Shown here: piece after piece, positions 42,075-50,997 of the stretch
Numbering within the stretch: the stretch's first letter is position 1
How the letters are laid out: each line of letters begins with the position of its first letter
NCBI GenBank assembly: GCA_029556915.1
Contig: JAKQIT010000060.1
Location: forward strand, 124,001-188,000
Direction of reading: 5' to 3'
DNA: 64,000 nucleotides
Origin: Pseudomonadota bacterium
Lineage (GTDB): Bacteria > Pseudomonadota > Gammaproteobacteria > Burkholderiales > Methylophilaceae
Position numbers and translations under genes: made by a program
The notes under the pieces: model-generated
Databases searched by the model: none
Told to the model about the DNA's origin: nothing
Seen by the model: the letters and a program-made list of their open reading frames with translations, nothing else

Positions 42075-42110
42075 TTGTCGCAACTCAACTTGTCGCAAAT
42101 TTGCGACAAG
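42075..42110 (-). promoter_or_regulatory. Palindromic enhancer, probable activator site
   Basis: A perfect 22-base palindrome with arms CTTGTCGCAAA and TTTGCGACAAG (42089-42110) is accompanied by an extra half site TTGTCGCAA at 42075-42083. Its centre is about 98 bases upstream of the sigma-54 start, a standard enhancer distance. A PrsR-type enhancer-binding protein is the likely ligand (inference). The rest of this 300-base gap shows nothing else. Confidence 0.7.
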
Positions 42111-42251
42111 TGAGATTATATTGCTGCTAACCTTATGATTGCTAAGAGCTTTTAAATGTCTCTTTAAGGCGACGATTTTGCTAAATTAAGCAAATCACAA
42201 CTTTATATTTAGAGCGCAGTTATCGGTATCTTAGCTCTGCCGATAAGGTTT

Positions 42252-43316
42252 CTAGCCAACTGTTTTTTTGATTTTTTTAGAAAAAGGCGATGATTTAATT
42301 AAATTTTCTTTATAAGGATGCGTTGTATTGTTATAAAGTTTGGCAATTTTTTTCACATACTGCTGTGTTTCAGCATAGGGTGGCACACCTTTATATTTCA
42401 TTACCGCACCTTCGCCAGCATTGTAAGCGGCTGCCACTAATTCAACATCGCCCTCAAAATAGGCCAGCAACCATTGTAAATAGGCCAACCCACCTTTGAT
42501 ATTATCTTCGGCTTTGTAAGCATCTTTAACCCCAAATCGCGCCGCAGTTTCAGGAATAAGCTGCATTAATCCTTGCGCATTTTTTGCTGAAGTCGCTTGG
42601 ACGTTAAAATTTGATTCCACTGCAATAAACGACATGGCTAAATTTTCGTCAATATTATATTTAGGTGCTAATTTTTTGACTATTTTTAAAATACTCGCCT
42701 TGGATTTAAACAAGGCAGCGGTTCTAGCAGTAATTTCTTGTTTCTCATTTGTGCCTATGGCATCTGGCGAATTGATGGAAGTGCCTACAACAGGCTTGGC
42801 GGGTGGATCAGGTAATAGGCATGCTAGTAATGTAGACTCTGGCGTGATATCTTCAAAATAAGTCAGCGACTCTTTTGCACGTGCATGACCTTGTTCGGCT
42901 GCCATTGTATAAAGCTGCACAGCGATTTTCTTATTTTCTTCTACGCCACGACCGTTTGCGTACATCCAGCCTAGCGCATACTGTGCATCTGCATCGCCAT
43001 ATTTTGCTGCTTTACAATACTTTTCAGCCACTTCAGCGTAATTACGAGGCGAGTTTTCACCTTTTTTAAAGTTAAAAGCCATTTCAACCAACATTGAATT
43101 AGGGTTGTTTAGCGACTTCTTCACTTCTAAAGTGTTGACCACAGGTGCCTCTAATTCAACGGGTACTACCTCAGCGGTTGGTGTTGAGTCAGAACTAAAA
43201 GGATCAACCTCATGCTGCAAAGTTGATGAAGATTCAACATTGATAGCTACTTCATCAGCCAAACTATGGCTGCTTAAAAGTAGGCTAGCAATTAATAATA
43301 TTTTTTTAATATTCAT
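42252..43316 (-). CDS. Sel1-repeat protein with SLT lytic transglycosylase domain
   Basis: 354 residues. Signal peptide (ILLIASLLLSSHSLADE), then two Sel1-type repeats (AKYGDADAQYALGWMYANGR; KKIAVQLYTMAAEQGHARAK) at about 95-160, and a C-terminal SLT domain from about 215: FIAVESNFNVQATSAKNAQG with catalytic Glu, GLMQLIPETAARFGV and AAYNAGEGAVMKY. It cleaves peptidoglycan in the periplasm; the Sel1 part probably binds partners. The combination is known in type IV and envelope-remodelling proteins. Promoter not evident. Confidence 0.88.
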   Translation of the reverse strand: MNIKKILLIASLLLSSHSLADEVAINVESSSTLQHEVDPFSSDSTPTAEVVPVELEAPVVNTLEVKKSLNNPNSMLVEMAFNFKKGENSPRNYAEVAEKYCKAAKYGDADAQYALGWMYANGRGVEENKKIAVQLYTMAAEQGHARAKESLTYFEDITPESTLLACLLPDPPAKPVVGTSINSPDAIGTNEKQEITARTAALFKSKASILKIVKKLAPKYNIDENLAMSFIAVESNFNVQATSAKNAQGLMQLIPETAARFGVKDAYKAEDNIKGGLAYLQWLLAYFEGDVELVAAAYNAGEGAVMKYKGVPPYAETQQYVKKIAKLYNNTTHPYKENLIKSSPFSKKIKKTVG

Positions 43317-43498
43317 ATAGTTAGATAATTTATTGGGCTAATTTATATTCGCTTTTGCTATTCTAGGAGTAACTCTCTGCAGATTAGTTAAGCAAAACAT
43401 GTGCCGATTAGGTCGCATTGTAGAGGCTAGCGCGCAAGATGCAATAACCCGTTTGGGCTAATCCCTTTTTGTAACAATATGTTACGCTGCTTTTGTGT

Positions 43499-44542
43499 TT
43501 AAGATTGGCTCATGTTAAGTTTGTTTAAGATGCCGCGCACGGGCGCAGGAATGGCCGCGTCAATAGCGTCTTCTATGGGAAGCCAAATAGTGTTGCTAAC
43601 CAATCTTTTTGGCTGATATAAAACGATTAGAGGCTGTGGGGTAATGGCTAGTTTAAAGTGTGTAAATGCATGCTCAATGTTTTCAAGAGGTTCTTCTGGT
43701 TCAACATTTAAGCCAAACTTGCTGTATGCAATTTCAGTGGCAATTTCATGCGCTTCTATCTCTGGAAAGCTCCACAGCCCACCCCAAATTCCATTTGAAG
43801 GACGTTTTTCAAGCAAAATTTCGTTGCCACAACGCAAAATCAGCATGGTAGTCTGCTTTAGTGGAATAGGCTTACGTGGCTTAGGTGTTGGTAGCTTGCT
43901 TTCACGCTTGTGGATGTATGCCCCGCAGCTGCTTAGTAAGGGGCATACTTGACATTTGGGTTTAGTCCGAGTGCAAATCGTTGCGCCTAAGTCCATCAGC
44001 CCTTGCGTATAAGGAGATGCATCAATAGTTGGCATATGTAGTTCGGCTATTTGCCACAATTGTGCTTCTATTTTAGGGGTTCCTGTCCAACCTTCAATTA
44101 AAAAATGTCGGGCAAATACGCGCTTGACGTTACCGTCTAATATAGGCTGCGGAATATTAAAAGCAAAGGTAGAAATGGCTGCAGCTGTGGAGCGACCAAT
44201 GCCAGATAGACTTAATATGTCTGAAAACTGATGTGGGAAAATTCCTGAAAAATCACGCGTTATTTTTTGTGCCGCTTGATGCAAATTACGCGCGCGCGAG
44301 TAGTATCCAAGACCGCTCCAGTACTGCAATACCTCTTCTTGTGTAGCGTTAGCAAGGCTGGCAATATCGGGAAAGCGCACCATAAATCGCAGAAAATAAC
44401 CAATAACCGCAGTAACTTGCGTTTGCTGTAACATGATTTCTGATACCCAAATAACGTAGGGATTTATCGTGTTTTGCCATGGTAAATCATGTCGGCCATG
44501 CTGTTTTTGCCAAGCTATTACCCGCAGCGCAAAGTCAGTCAT
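43499..44542 (-). CDS. mutY: A/G-specific adenine glycosylase
   Basis: 347 residues. HhH-GPD domain with the VSEIMLQQTQV helix (catalytic Glu), SGIGRSTAAAI hairpin and LDGNVKRVFAR (catalytic Asp); [4Fe-4S] cluster loop CTRTKPKCQVCPLLSSC; then a NUDIX-like C-terminal domain (LLEKRPSNGIWGGLWSFPE) that reads 8-oxoG. It removes A opposite 8-oxoG. The start overlaps the asmA stop by one base, so the two genes are in one transcript, an arrangement I recall from other betaproteobacteria. Confidence 0.94.
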   Translation of the reverse strand: MTDFALRVIAWQKQHGRHDLPWQNTINPYVIWVSEIMLQQTQVTAVIGYFLRFMVRFPDIASLANATQEEVLQYWSGLGYYSRARNLHQAAQKITRDFSGIFPHQFSDILSLSGIGRSTAAAISTFAFNIPQPILDGNVKRVFARHFLIEGWTGTPKIEAQLWQIAELHMPTIDASPYTQGLMDLGATICTRTKPKCQVCPLLSSCGAYIHKRESKLPTPKPRKPIPLKQTTMLILRCGNEILLEKRPSNGIWGGLWSFPEIEAHEIATEIAYSKFGLNVEPEEPLENIEHAFTHFKLAITPQPLIVLYQPKRLVSNTIWLPIEDAIDAAIPAPVRGILNKLNMSQS

Positions 44543-47500
44543 TAAAATTTCAGTAATTTTTTAAGTTTTTTCTCAGCTTTTTCTTTGGCTTGATCTTCTA
44601 AAGATTTTGGTTTTTCTTCTGCTGCTGATTGTGCTTCTGTGCCACTAGCCGATGGTGTTTCTGTGGATTTTTTCTTATTCAAAATATTGCTTATGGCATC
44701 TGCCTTATTTTCGTTGCCAAGAAGTTCTTTAGCCATCGCTCCTTTTTCACCGCCTACTTTATCAAGCAAGTTGGATTTAGCTAGGGCGCTACCAACAGCA
44801 GCAAAGTCTAAGCTATATTTTGGCTCAGCAAATGTGCCAGAGATTTTGAGTGGGATTGCAATACCAGCCAAATTATCCAAATCTGCTCCTCCTTGTCCTT
44901 TGAGAGATTTTACAATGGTGGGCTTAGCAAGATAGTTGATTTTTTCATTGCCAATATCAATATCTCCGCGGCTATCGCCTTTAGCTAGGCGCAAAATAGG
45001 CGCCTTCATCGCTAGGTCTTCATTGCGCGCCACGCCGTTTTTAATGTTAAAGGTGGCAGTCAGCTCACTAAAATCAGTTTTCTTAGATTGATCTGCACTT
45101 GCATCTTTGGCTTTGAGAATATTTACTTTATTTTTAAGTTCTCTAATCGAACCAGCAATATCCACGCCCTTTAAAGCGCCGTCGGCAAGGCTGAGTGAGG
45201 CATTGCCAGCCAAGCCTTTTTTGAGCGCACCTACCGTATTGCCCTGAGTGGCAACATCCACATTTACTGTGCCAGTACCAGATAGCATGTCATTTTTAAT
45301 AGCATCTACCATCAGCGGGCCAACAGAAACTCCTTTCATCGTTTGTTTAAATATAATGCTAGGTGTATTACGGGCATCTACGGTTAGCGCGCCAGCCATG
45401 CTACCTTGATATAAATTGGCAGAAAACGGTGCAAGAGTTGCAATGCCATTATCGGCTTTTAAACCTAAATTCACATTTTGGGTTTTAACATTAGCTAACT
45501 TAAGCCAGCCGATTTTCGCCTCGCCGGTGGCGTTCAACTTTTTTAGGGCACTCAAATCTATAGGTGTATCACCTGCACCTTTACTTTCTGAATGACCCTT
45601 AGCGATATACTTATCTGCATCCAATTTATCAACATTAACATCAAAGTTGTAAGTTGGATTAGTAAACTGAGTGATGCCAATGTTCGCATTGATTTGGCTA
45701 TCATCCAGCTTTACAACTAGCTGATTTAACTGAAGTTTTTGCCCGTCTGCTTTTAAACTGAACTTAAGATTGCTGACTTGGTATTGCTCATACTTTAATG
45801 AGCCAACACGTAGGCTGCCATCAGCCAGCAAAGTTTTTAGTGCGCTTAAATCAGCTGGTTGTTCACTCTTTTGCGCGTTACTGGTGCTTGCGGTCACATA
45901 TTTATTCACATCTACGCGGTCAATATCTAAGTCAAATGCATAAGCAGGTCGCTCAAATTGGCTAATGGCAAAGCTACCTTTAATTTGGCTATCGTCCACT
46001 TTGCCACTAAATGGGCTTAGTGCGAGTTTTTGTCCATCGGCTTTTAAGTTAATAACAATATTAGAAGCATTTGTTTTACCATATTTAAACTTACCAATAC
46101 GCAATACGCCGTCAGCATTCAGCGCTTTTAGCGCACTTAAATCGGTAGGTTTATTACTGGCTTTTTTATCTGCGGGAGATGCTGCCACATATTTATCAAC
46201 GTCGAGTTGGTCAATATCTAAATCGAATGTATAAAGCGGTTTTGAAAAATGCGTAATGCCAACACTGCCTTTAATTTGGCTATTATCTACTTTGAAGTTT
46301 AGCCCACTCAGAGCAAGCTTGTCGCCATCAGCTTTGACTCCTACATTTAAACCAGAAATACGATACTTATCATAAGCAATGCTGCCTACATTGAGTTTAC
46401 CGTCTATTGTCATGTTATTGAGTGCTGACATATCGGCGGGCTTGTCATTCGCAGGTTTTGCCGATGCAGCGGATTTCACCAGTAATTTATTTAAATCCAA
46501 CTGGTCGGCGTTTAAGTTAAATTTAATATTCGACTTTTTAAATCCTGCCACGTCAACATCACCATTGAGCTTGGTTACGCCATCAATAGTTAAATTAAAT
46601 TGGCTTTTGGCAATTTCATTTTTAATTTCAGTGTGAGCACCTAAGTTAAAAGATCCTTTCATACCGCCATTTGGCAGGCTGGGGTCTTTAATATCTAAAT
46701 TGCCAGCAAGTTTGGGCAAATCAAAAATCAAGTTTTCAATGTTGCCTGTAAAGGGCGATGAAAAGGTGCCTGTTATGGTACGCTTACCTTGCACCGCTGA
46801 TAAATCACCTGTAATACCGCTACTTTGCAAGGATTTTGGCGAACCTTTCATGTCGGCCAATACCATATTTGCTTTTAGCACATCTCCTGCTTTTTCTTGG
46901 CTTAGGCTCACTGTTACTTTTTTACTGCTGACTTCATCTTTTTCAATAGTGAGTGCGGGGGCGCTTAAATCAATGGCATTTTTCGCACCCTCAAAATTAC
47001 CTGACGCTACGAGTTTTAAGCCATCAACCAAAAACTCCATTTGTTCTGGTTTAGCATCTACATCGCCACTGACTTTAATATCCAAGCTTTTGCCGCCCAG
47101 CATATCACCAGTAACATGGCTGTCTAACCCTTTCACTTTAAAGTGCTTAGTGGCTGGGTCAATTAAAAAATTACCTTTCAGTTTTGTGTTTGCGGCAATG
47201 GCGGGCTGATTGGCTGTCAGCATAAAATCTGTTTCTAAATCTACAGGTTCTGCTAATGCAATATGCCCAGAGCTCAAGTTGAGTTTGCTCACGTTGTATT
47301 TAACCCCCGTCGCTTCATCGGTATAGTTGACTTCTGAATTTGTGACATGCACACCATCCACATCAAATTTAACGGTTTGAGATTCTGATTCATCTTTACT
47401 CAGTAAATCATCAAAATTGCTGCTACCGTCTTTGTACTTGATAATGTTGGCTTTTGCGCCGTCCACATAAATAGTATCCACCACCAACTCTTTTTTGAGT

Positions 47501-47793
47501 AGTGGCATAACGGCTAAAGCGACTTTTACACTATTTACTGAGGCAAATTCCGCTTCATTTTTGTGCTCAGAAATTGAAACTCTACCTAAATCCGCACCGA
47601 TTTTAGGCCAGTAGCTGAGTTTGATATCGCCATCAATTTTTAAAGTGCGGTCTTTTTTCTCTTTTACGACTTTGATGACATCATCTTTGTAATCATTGGG
47701 ATTAAAAGTGGCAGCAATGATGGCCACCGCCAGCAATAACAACGCAATTAAGCCGCCAATGCCATAGAGAGCAAATTTAAGAAATTTTTTCAT
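44542..47793 (-). CDS. asmA: AsmA-family outer-membrane lipid homeostasis protein, with expanded repeats
   Basis: 1083 residues, longer than E. coli AsmA (617). An N-terminal anchor (FALYGIGGLIALLLLAVAIIA) leads to the AsmA chorein-like beta groove (FNPNDYKDDV; DGDIKLSYWPKIGADLG) and a C-terminal AsmA_2 region. Between about residues 460 and 830, a unit of about 96 residues is repeated four times, each starting with D(L/M)SAL, containing LKADGQKLALSP-like and DDSQIKG-like strands and ending DVxKYVA; the last copy is diverged. AsmA-like bridges are thought to carry phospholipid across the periplasm, so the extra units would lengthen the groove. Lys-rich tail. Confidence 0.9.
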   Translation of the reverse strand: MKKFLKFALYGIGGLIALLLLAVAIIAATFNPNDYKDDVIKVVKEKKDRTLKIDGDIKLSYWPKIGADLGRVSISEHKNEAEFASVNSVKVALAVMPLLKKELVVDTIYVDGAKANIIKYKDGSSNFDDLLSKDESESQTVKFDVDGVHVTNSEVNYTDEATGVKYNVSKLNLSSGHIALAEPVDLETDFMLTANQPAIAANTKLKGNFLIDPATKHFKVKGLDSHVTGDMLGGKSLDIKVSGDVDAKPEQMEFLVDGLKLVASGNFEGAKNAIDLSAPALTIEKDEVSSKKVTVSLSQEKAGDVLKANMVLADMKGSPKSLQSSGITGDLSAVQGKRTITGTFSSPFTGNIENLIFDLPKLAGNLDIKDPSLPNGGMKGSFNLGAHTEIKNEIAKSQFNLTIDGVTKLNGDVDVAGFKKSNIKFNLNADQLDLNKLLVKSAASAKPANDKPADMSALNNMTIDGKLNVGSIAYDKYRISGLNVGVKADGDKLALSGLNFKVDNSQIKGSVGITHFSKPLYTFDLDIDQLDVDKYVAASPADKKASNKPTDLSALKALNADGVLRIGKFKYGKTNASNIVINLKADGQKLALSPFSGKVDDSQIKGSFAISQFERPAYAFDLDIDRVDVNKYVTASTSNAQKSEQPADLSALKTLLADGSLRVGSLKYEQYQVSNLKFSLKADGQKLQLNQLVVKLDDSQINANIGITQFTNPTYNFDVNVDKLDADKYIAKGHSESKGAGDTPIDLSALKKLNATGEAKIGWLKLANVKTQNVNLGLKADNGIATLAPFSANLYQGSMAGALTVDARNTPSIIFKQTMKGVSVGPLMVDAIKNDMLSGTGTVNVDVATQGNTVGALKKGLAGNASLSLADGALKGVDIAGSIRELKNKVNILKAKDASADQSKKTDFSELTATFNIKNGVARNEDLAMKAPILRLAKGDSRGDIDIGNEKINYLAKPTIVKSLKGQGGADLDNLAGIAIPLKISGTFAEPKYSLDFAAVGSALAKSNLLDKVGGEKGAMAKELLGNENKADAISNILNKKKSTETPSASGTEAQSAAEEKPKSLEDQAKEKAEKKLKKLLKF

Positions 47794-47861
47794 TGCCTAA
47801 CCTTTCAAGCCAAATGTGTGATCAGCGCATCATTGATAACTGACTTGTTGCGCAATATCAG

Positions 47862-48689
47862 CTAGTGCACTGTCCAGTTCACCACTCCAGTATAGGCTGT
47901 TACCAATACAATCACGCCAAATACAATACGATACCAAGCAAAAATGGTGAAATCGTGGTGGCTAACGTAGCGAATCAACGCACGCACGGCAATCATTGCG
48001 CTAATAAAGGCAAATATAAAACCCATTGCCCATGCGCCCATGTCATCTACGCTAAGTAAGTCACGGTCTTTATACATCGAGTAAATTGAAGCAATACCCA
48101 ATGTTGGGACAGCTAAAAAGAATGAAAATTCAGCCGCTGCTTTGCGAGACAAGCCAAAAAACAAACCGCCAATAATCGTAGAGCCAGAGCGCGACATGCC
48201 TGGAATGAGTGCAACTGCTTGCGCAAGCCCTAATTTTAGCGCATCGATGGGGCGTATATCATCAACAGTTTCTATGGTAACGGTGTGCTTGCGTTTTTCG
48301 GCCCACAAAATAATAAACGCACCGACAATGAAAGCAATCGCAACTGGCACAGGTTTAAACAAAGAAGCTTTAATTTCTTTACCAAAAGCTAAGCCTAAAA
48401 TCGCTAATGGCAAAAAGGCGATGGCCAAATTGATTAACAGGCGGTTAGCAAGCGGGTCGCGTCCAATGCCAGCAAAGGTGCTTACAAATCGTTTGCGATA
48501 CTCCCAAACAACAGCCAAAATAGCACCAAGTTGAATGGCAATTTCAAAAACGCCACGTTTTTCGTGATCCATAAAATCAAGCAAATCTCCCGCTAAAATA
48601 AGGTGACCCGTGCTCGAAATCGGTAAAAATTCGGTTGCGCCTTCAACAACACCCATGATGGCGGCTTTAATTAACAGTAAAATATCCAT
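47862..48689 (-). CDS. uppP: Undecaprenyl-diphosphatase UppP
   Basis: 275 residues, about eight helices. BacA/UppP signatures: [20 protein letters not shown] (catalytic Glu region and Ser) and [20 protein letters not shown] (PGMSRSG). It dephosphorylates undecaprenyl diphosphate to recycle the lipid carrier for peptidoglycan and O-antigen. Stands 68 bases after the asmA start region on the same strand. Confidence 0.94.
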   Translation of the reverse strand: MDILLLIKAAIMGVVEGATEFLPISSTGHLILAGDLLDFMDHEKRGVFEIAIQLGAILAVVWEYRKRFVSTFAGIGRDPLANRLLINLAIAFLPLAILGLAFGKEIKASLFKPVPVAIAFIVGAFIILWAEKRKHTVTIETVDDIRPIDALKLGLAQAVALIPGMSRSGSTIIGGLFFGLSRKAAAEFSFFLAVPTLGIASIYSMYKDRDLLSVDDMGAWAMGFIFAFISAMIAVRALIRYVSHHDFTIFAWYRIVFGVIVLVTAYTGVVNWTVH

Positions 48690-48754
48690 GCGTTTATTTT
48701 ATCAAAAAAAGAGGTTTAAAAGTGCTTAAAAAACGCCCGTGCAAAAATTAGTGG

Positions 48755-48786
48755 CCTGTAAGCCGCATAGAATATGGCTTGCAGAG
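48755..48786 (-). repeat. Dispersed palindromic repeat, copy 8 (diverged)
   Basis: CCTGTAAGCC, loop GCATAGAATAT, GGCTTGCAGAG. The tail has largely eroded. It lies between uppP and the YidB-like gene. Confidence 0.7.
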
Positions 48787-48841
48787 CAGCGCAAAAGAAG
48801 ACCTTGTAAAAATCGCTAATTTTTGCCGATTATAATGCAAT

Positions 48842-48870
48842 AAAAAAAGGGGCTGTTCGCCCCCTTTTTA
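48842..48870 (-). terminator. Intrinsic terminator after the YidB-like gene
   Basis: GGGG(C) and (G)CCCC arms around a seven-base loop, flanked by A and T runs. On the minus strand a T7 run follows the stem, 12 bases beyond the stop. Confidence 0.85.
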
Positions 48871-48881
48871 GTTGTCAAAGT

Positions 48882-49274
48882 TTATTTTAGCATGCCTAAA
48901 ATACTTGTAAGAATATTACCTGATTCTTCAGTTACCGCGCCATCTGGCGTCACCTTGTCAATCACGCTAGGTAAATGCTCAGCTAACTGGCTACTTAACA
49001 CTTCTGGAGAAATGCCAAATTTAGATGCAATTTCAGCCAACTGACCATTGCCTAGCGCGCTAGTAATTTGCTCAGCTGAAATAGGTAAGTTCTCGCCTTT
49101 GCCAACCCATGAGGCTGCTAAGTCACCCAAGCCACCTTGGTTAAATTTTTCTAAAAGGCCACCAATGCCGCCATTACCATTTAGTAACTCCATTGCAATA
49201 GCCGCCATACCGCCTTGGTTTCCGCCCATTACCTTGCCCAATACTGCGCCAGCTACACTGTCTAATAACCCCAT
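48882..49274 (-). CDS. YidB-like DUF937 protein
   Basis: 130 residues. N-terminus MGLLDSVAGAVLGKVMGG, then GLLEKFNQGGLGDLAASWVG and NLPISAEQITSALGNGQLAEIA, which are characteristic of the YidB/DUF937 group. Function unknown; small, Gly-rich and helical. It is a single gene with RBS-like AAAGGAAAT upstream and a strong terminator downstream. Confidence 0.88.
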   Translation of the reverse strand: MGLLDSVAGAVLGKVMGGNQGGMAAIAMELLNGNGGIGGLLEKFNQGGLGDLAASWVGKGENLPISAEQITSALGNGQLAEIASKFGISPEVLSSQLAEHLPSVIDKVTPDGAVTEESGNILTSILGMLK

Positions 49275-49344
49275 GATTTATTTCCTTTTTTCAAAATTAA
49301 CAAAAACGCCTGTAACTTGCTTGATTACAGAATATAAGCATACC

Positions 49345-50562
49345 TTAAAAGCGTTCATCGTTGCGCAAATATCGCCACTGACCAAGTGGCAATTTACCTA
49401 AGTTTACACTGCCAATGCGCACGCGTTTTAAACCCACCACATGCAAACCGACCATTTCGCACATGCGCCTAATTTGGCGTTTTTTGCCTTCACGTAACAC
49501 AAAGCGTAGTTGGTCCTCATTTTGCCAGCTCACTTTAGCGGGCTTGAGTTTTTCGCCATCTAAACTTAGACCAAAATTAAGGCGTTTTAAGCCAGCATCA
49601 TCTAATGTGCCTTCCACACGCACTAAATATTCTTTTTCAACGGTGGAATCTTCACCAATTAATTGCCTTGCAATTCGGCCATCTTGAGTGAGCACTAACA
49701 ATCCTGTAGAGTCAATATCTAAGCGGCCAGATGGCGCTAATCCGCGTAAAAATCGACGTTGAAATTCTTTAGCATTTTGTGGGTTGCGTGCGGGGTCATC
49801 CAGCCATTCATTATCTGGGTGCACTAGCACAACGGCTGGCTGGTAGCCATCTTCCGCTTGCCCGCTGACGTAACCCACCGGCTTGTGTAGCAAAATAGTC
49901 ACGTTTTCAGCCTGCACTTCATGTGCATAACTACTAATAATAATGTCCGCATCAGGGCTAATGCGCGTACCTAGCGTTTCCACAATCTCGCCATTCACTT
50001 TCACCCAGCCGTTGCTAATCCACTCATCTGCCTCGCGCCGCGAACAAAGTCCACGGTCAGCCATCACTTTAGAAAGCCGCGGCTGCTCAACATTTACTGG
50101 CGATGATTTATAAGCTGCCTTTGCCGCTGCGCCATATTGCGGCGTATTCACGCTGTCGTAGCCATCACGTACCTTACCGCCACGGCGCGGTGCTTGGCGG
50201 TATTGTGGCTCATTTTTATCTGGGCGCGGCGTGGTGCGCGTATCAACACCTTGTGACTTGGGCTGCTTAGGTGCATTCGTTAGGTTTGGCGCATTAACCT
50301 CGCCATGTAATTTGCCATCAAAACGATGGTTGCGTTGACGCGCGCCATCTGATTTTACGGCGTTTTTATTCTCATTATTGCGTTGTGGTTGTGCAGAGTG
50401 CTCTTTAGGAGCGCGCGTTTCTTCTTTAAACACAGGTTTTGGCGGTGGCGTCTTGGTTCTATCGCGCTTTGCAGGGTCTGCACGGCGCACAGGCGCTTTT
50501 TTTGCCACGGTCTTTTCTGTAGCTGTTTCAGTTGGTTTTTTGGTGATTTTAATAGTGGTCAA
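49345..50562 (-). CDS. RsuA/RluB-family ribosomal pseudouridine synthase
   Basis: 405 residues. The first 165 are a Lys/Pro/Arg-rich disordered extension, then an S4 domain (LSKVMADRGLCSRREADEWI) and the catalytic domain with GRLDIDSTGLLVLTQDG (catalytic Asp) and EGKKRQIRRMCEMVGL. These are the RluB/RluE/RluF/RsuA traits; assignment to RluB or RluF cannot be made with certainty. It isomerises a specific uridine in 23S rRNA. The long basic tail is common in betaproteobacteria. Confidence 0.88.
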   Translation of the reverse strand: MTTIKITKKPTETATEKTVAKKAPVRRADPAKRDRTKTPPPKPVFKEETRAPKEHSAQPQRNNENKNAVKSDGARQRNHRFDGKLHGEVNAPNLTNAPKQPKSQGVDTRTTPRPDKNEPQYRQAPRRGGKVRDGYDSVNTPQYGAAAKAAYKSSPVNVEQPRLSKVMADRGLCSRREADEWISNGWVKVNGEIVETLGTRISPDADIIISSYAHEVQAENVTILLHKPVGYVSGQAEDGYQPAVVLVHPDNEWLDDPARNPQNAKEFQRRFLRGLAPSGRLDIDSTGLLVLTQDGRIARQLIGEDSTVEKEYLVRVEGTLDDAGLKRLNFGLSLDGEKLKPAKVSWQNEDQLRFVLREGKKRQIRRMCEMVGLHVVGLKRVRIGSVNLGKLPLGQWRYLRNDERF

Positions 50563-50796
50563 AATTGTTTGCCATTCAGGTAATTCGTTATTTTATCAAA
50601 ATAAAGTCTTAGACTTAGATTTATTAAGTTTGTTAGCGCAAAAAGACTAATTGCTGAGTCTTAATATAAAAGCCACCAGACTTTTTTGGATAGGCTTCAG
50701 CCGCTTTTTCACAAACTCAATCGCATTTTTTCGCAGCCTTTATTCTAGCGTTGCAAGCTATAAAAACGTATAATGCAATCTGATTGCAAAATCAAA

Positions 50797-50886
50797 CGCC
50801 TTGGGGTGGCTTAAGCGCCTGAGATCTCGCGAAAGTGAGGGACCCAATGAACCTGATCCAGATAATACTGGCGTAGGGACAGGCAG
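50797..50886 (+). promoter_or_regulatory. TPP (thi-box) riboswitch
   Basis: The conserved elements are in order: GGGGTGG (50803), CTGAGATC (50818), GACCCAATGAACCTGATC (50840) and GGCGTAGGGA (50870). This is a complete thiamine pyrophosphate aptamer. P1 can form between GCCT at 50798-50801 and AGGC at 50881-50884. A TATAAT at 50769-50774 may be the promoter. It precedes a TonB-dependent receptor gene. Nothing else is recognisable in the 50563-50796 upstream stretch. Confidence 0.96.
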
Positions 50887-50961
50887 AGCATGTACATTCA
50901 ATGTGTTCATTGGCTTATTGTGTTTAATTGCCAATGTTTCAGCATCGTTGCAATTCTCTTA

Positions 50962-50992
50962 CCTGTCCTTTTTATGATGTTAATAGAAAGGA
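50962..50992 (+). promoter_or_regulatory. Riboswitch expression platform sequestering the ribosome site
   Basis: The Shine-Dalgarno AAAGGA (50987-50992) can pair with TCCTTT (50966-50971). The upstream CCTGTCC (50962-50968) can instead pair with GGACAGG (50877-50883), part of the aptamer's 3' P1 side. TPP binding would hold P1, free the sequestering stem and block translation, an OFF switch. This pairing also argues for the TTG start at 50998. Confidence 0.6.
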
Positions 50993-50997
50993 TATTC

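Noticed and set aside
43460-43498. Terminator after mutY (GTAAC-AATAT-GTTAC)
   Set aside because: The short stem has no U run in the direction of mutY transcription.
46700-47209. 169-codon plus-strand ORF opposite asmA
   Set aside because: It is antisense to a well-supported AsmA gene, has no ribosome site and no recognisable domain; long antisense frames arise from the codon bias of the real gene.
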